Of a DNA stretch of 64,000 nt, positions 62,354 to 64,000 are shown piece after piece. The number at the start of each line of letters is the position of its first letter. Positions within the stretch are counted from its first letter, which is position 1. Made by a program: the position numbers and the translations under genes. The stretch comes from Verrucomicrobiota bacterium (GTDB taxonomy: Bacteria; Verrucomicrobiota; Verrucomicrobiae; Limisphaerales; UBA11358): NCBI GenBank assembly GCA_014860005.1, contig JACZKP010000092.1:1-64000 (forward strand), given 5' to 3'. Below the pieces are notes generated by a model, which saw nothing but the letters and a program-made list of their open reading frames with translations, was not told where the DNA came from and did not search any database.

Positions 62354-63685
62354 ATGAAAAAAACCGACGCTTATTCATCGGGCTACAATCGCACCCGTCG
62401 CCAGTTCCTGAAATCGTCTGCCGCGCTCACGGGTGCCGCGTTGACCGGCGCGCTGCCCCTCGAACGCAGCGTCCATGCCGCCGGTAGTGGGGTAATCAGA
62501 ATCGGCCTCGTCGGCTGCGGCAATCGCGGCATCATGGCGGCCATCAACGCGCTGAACGCGGGCAAAGACATCCGCCTCGTTGCTTTGGCCGACGTATTCG
62601 AGGAAAAACTGATGCCGGCGCGTGAACAATTGCAAAAGACGAGACCGGGACAGGTTGTGGTGGACGCGGTGAGTTGTTTTGCGGGCTTCGATGCGTACCA
62701 GCAACTCATCGCGAGCGATGTGGACGTGGTGCTCATTGCCCCGGCGTCGCATTTCATTCCGGCCATGCTCAAGCTGGCGGTGGAACGAAACAAACACGTC
62801 TTCTGCGAAAAGCCGCACGGTATTGACATTCCGGGCGTGGCGGTCTGCCGGGCCGCCGCCGAAATGGCCCGCCAGAAGAAACTCAACCTCGTGTCCGGCT
62901 TGTGCTGGCGTTACGACACGGGGGTACGCGAGACGATGAAGCGCGTTCACGACGGCGCGATTGGTGACATTGTGGCGATCCAGGAAACCTATGTGAGCCG
63001 TCCCTACTACCCGCGCGAGCGCCGTCCCGGTCAGAACGAAATGGAGTTTCAGATGTGGAACTGGTATCACTTCAACTGGCTTTCCGGCGACCAGACCGCG
63101 CAGCAACTCATTCACAGTCTCGACAAGGCTTCCTGGGCGATGCACGACCAACCGCCGCAAAAAGTCTGGGGCATGGGCGGGCGTCAGACCTGCCTGGACC
63201 CGGTGTTTGGCGACCAGTTCGATCATCAGGCCGTGATATTCGAGTATGCGAACGGCGTGCGGCTCTATGGTTTCACGCGCGACCAACCGGAGTGTTACAA
63301 CAACACCTCGGACATTTTCATCGGCACCAAAGGCCGCTGCGATTTGCTCGCGCACCGCATCACCGGCGAAACCAACTGGCACTACGACCAGCCCAAGGCG
63401 AACATGTATGACCTGGAGCACCGGGCGTTGTTCGATGCCATCCGCTCCGGCCAATCTCTCAACAACGGGCCTTACATGTGCCTGAGCAGCGAACTGGCGG
63501 TGGTAGCGCAGATGGCCTGTTATTCCGGCAACATGATTGGCTGGGAGGACGCCCTGCAATCCAAACGTTCCTTCGCACTGCCGCGCTACGGTTGGGACGT
63601 TGAACCACCGGTAAGACCCGGCCGCGATGGACGTTATCCAAGCGCCATGCAGGGCAATGCGGAACTGAGCAAATGGATCACATGA
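62354..63685 (+). CDS. Gfo/Idh/MocA oxidoreductase with Tat signal
   Basis: 443 residues from the ATG at 62354. A twin-arginine leader (TRRQFLKSSAALTGAAL) is followed by IRIGLVGCGNRGIMAA (nucleotide loop) and VFCEKPHGIDIPG (EKP motif). It is a periplasmic member of the family, related in layout to the protein at 39775 but not closely. It overlaps the next gene by 4 bp (ATGA), so the two are coupled. It probably acts on glycan-derived sugars. Confidence 0.93.
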   Translation: MKKTDAYSSGYNRTRRQFLKSSAALTGAALTGALPLERSVHAAGSGVIRIGLVGCGNRGIMAAINALNAGKDIRLVALADVFEEKLMPAREQLQKTRPGQVVVDAVSCFAGFDAYQQLIASDVDVVLIAPASHFIPAMLKLAVERNKHVFCEKPHGIDIPGVAVCRAAAEMARQKKLNLVSGLCWRYDTGVRETMKRVHDGAIGDIVAIQETYVSRPYYPRERRPGQNEMEFQMWNWYHFNWLSGDQTAQQLIHSLDKASWAMHDQPPQKVWGMGGRQTCLDPVFGDQFDHQAVIFEYANGVRLYGFTRDQPECYNNTSDIFIGTKGRCDLLAHRITGETNWHYDQPKANMYDLEHRALFDAIRSGQSLNNGPYMCLSSELAVVAQMACYSGNMIGWEDALQSKRSFALPRYGWDVEPPVRPGRDGRYPSAMQGNAELSKWIT

Positions 63686-64000
63686 ACAATTATGTAGCCG
63701 CCGACGTAAGAAGGCGGCTTTCCGATCCACTGGCAAGTCCGCCGCCTTACGGCGTCGGCTACGGCACAAGGGCAGGAACTGCAGGACTTGACAGTTCGTC
63801 GTCTATTTCCCGCCGCGAGTTTGTTCGGCAAACGCTGCTCACCGGCGCCGCGGCGTGCGCGGCGGCACAGACTATTGGTTGCCGCGCGCTGTCGCCCTCG
63901 CGTGAGCCGCGCTGGCAAATTGGTTGTTACACCCGCCCTTGGGATCAATTTGATTACCGCACGGCGCTCGATGGAATCGCGGAGGCGGGCTTCAAGTATG
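63682..64000 (+). CDS. Tat-signal lipoprotein sugar isomerase/epimerase-like (partial)
   Basis: The first 106 codons, running off the window end. The ATG at 63682 overlaps the upstream stop. After ~43 residues partly encoded by a palindromic repeat comes ISRREFVRQTLLTGAAACAA with a lipobox-like TIGC. WQIGCYTRPWDQFDYRTALD follows and resembles the first strand of TIM-barrel sugar-phosphate isomerases. The Tat motif is thus unusually far from the start; an internal start may be used. Product identity is tentative because only the N-terminus is visible. Confidence 0.65.
   Translation, partial: MNNYVAADVRRRLSDPLASPPPYGVGYGTRAGTAGLDSSSSISRREFVRQTLLTGAAACAAAQTIGCRALSPSREPRWQIGCYTRPWDQFDYRTALDGIAEAGFKY
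63694..63762. repeat. Palindromic element (GTAGCCGCCGACG family) in leader codons
   Basis: Left arm GTAGCCGCCGACGTAAGAAG from 63694, right arm GCCTTACGGCGTCGGCTAC ending at 63762, imperfect inverted repeats around a ~20-bp centre. It is related to the element in the RACo gene at 27155. Confidence 0.75.

Overview
The window looks like a chromosome segment of a Verrucomicrobiota bacterium, probably from the Pedosphaera/Limisphaera side of the phylum. This is inferred from gene content: two pseudopilins with the PVC-type DG-H-V tail, many Gfo/Idh/MocA oxidoreductases (some with twin-arginine signals), a hydrazine-synthase-alpha-like cytochrome, RHS remnants of verrucomicrobial flavour, and a paired family carrying the segment LRAIGCPEQTIRDI. 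No rRNA or tRNA was seen, so the lineage cannot be proven from this window.

Layout. 0-12 kb: a mirror-image block. A regulator and a giant LamG-type secreted protein are flanked on each side by a pseudopilin followed by a secreted beta-propeller gene. On the right the propeller is fused to a sialidase-like domain; on the left the two domains are separate and the sialidase part is a wreck. 12-19 kb: a tight operon (dehydrogenase, sodium symporter, kelch protein, dehydrogenase, HpcH/HpaI aldolase, two SDRs) that looks like a complete sugar or sugar-acid catabolic route. 19-26 kb: dehydrogenase, methyltransferase, TIM-barrel isomerase, heme genes hemY-hemH and a GltD-like flavoprotein. 26-29 kb (minus strand): FeoA-like protein, RACo-type corrinoid reactivator, NAD-binding epimerase-like protein. 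29-36 kb: sialidase-like secreted protein, a pair of lineage-specific anchored proteins, and the HzsA-like cytochrome. 36-42 kb: split corrinoid methyltransferase parts (UroD-like methyltransferase, homocysteine methyltransferase, corrinoid protein), a Gfo/Idh protein and a nitroreductase. 42-51.5 kb: symporter, amidohydrolase, PduT-like microcompartment shell protein, a long 216-bp tandem repeat array, an integron relic (intI start, attI, two cassettes, attC sites), broken RHS ends, and a PduS-like Fe-S flavoprotein. 51.5-61 kb: two GH38-type mannosidase-like enzymes around a UroD-like protein and an EF-hand protein. 61-64 kb: small hypotheticals, a Tat-exported Gfo/Idh protein and the start of a Tat-signal isomerase.

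Themes: extracellular glycan breakdown feeding oxidative sugar pathways; B12-dependent methyl transfer with its own reactivator; a microcompartment electron-transfer pair separated from any other visible shell genes; and a genome loaded with at least four families of palindromic or MITE-like repeats, several of which lie inside reading frames. The integron relic and the coding repeats are the most unusual items.
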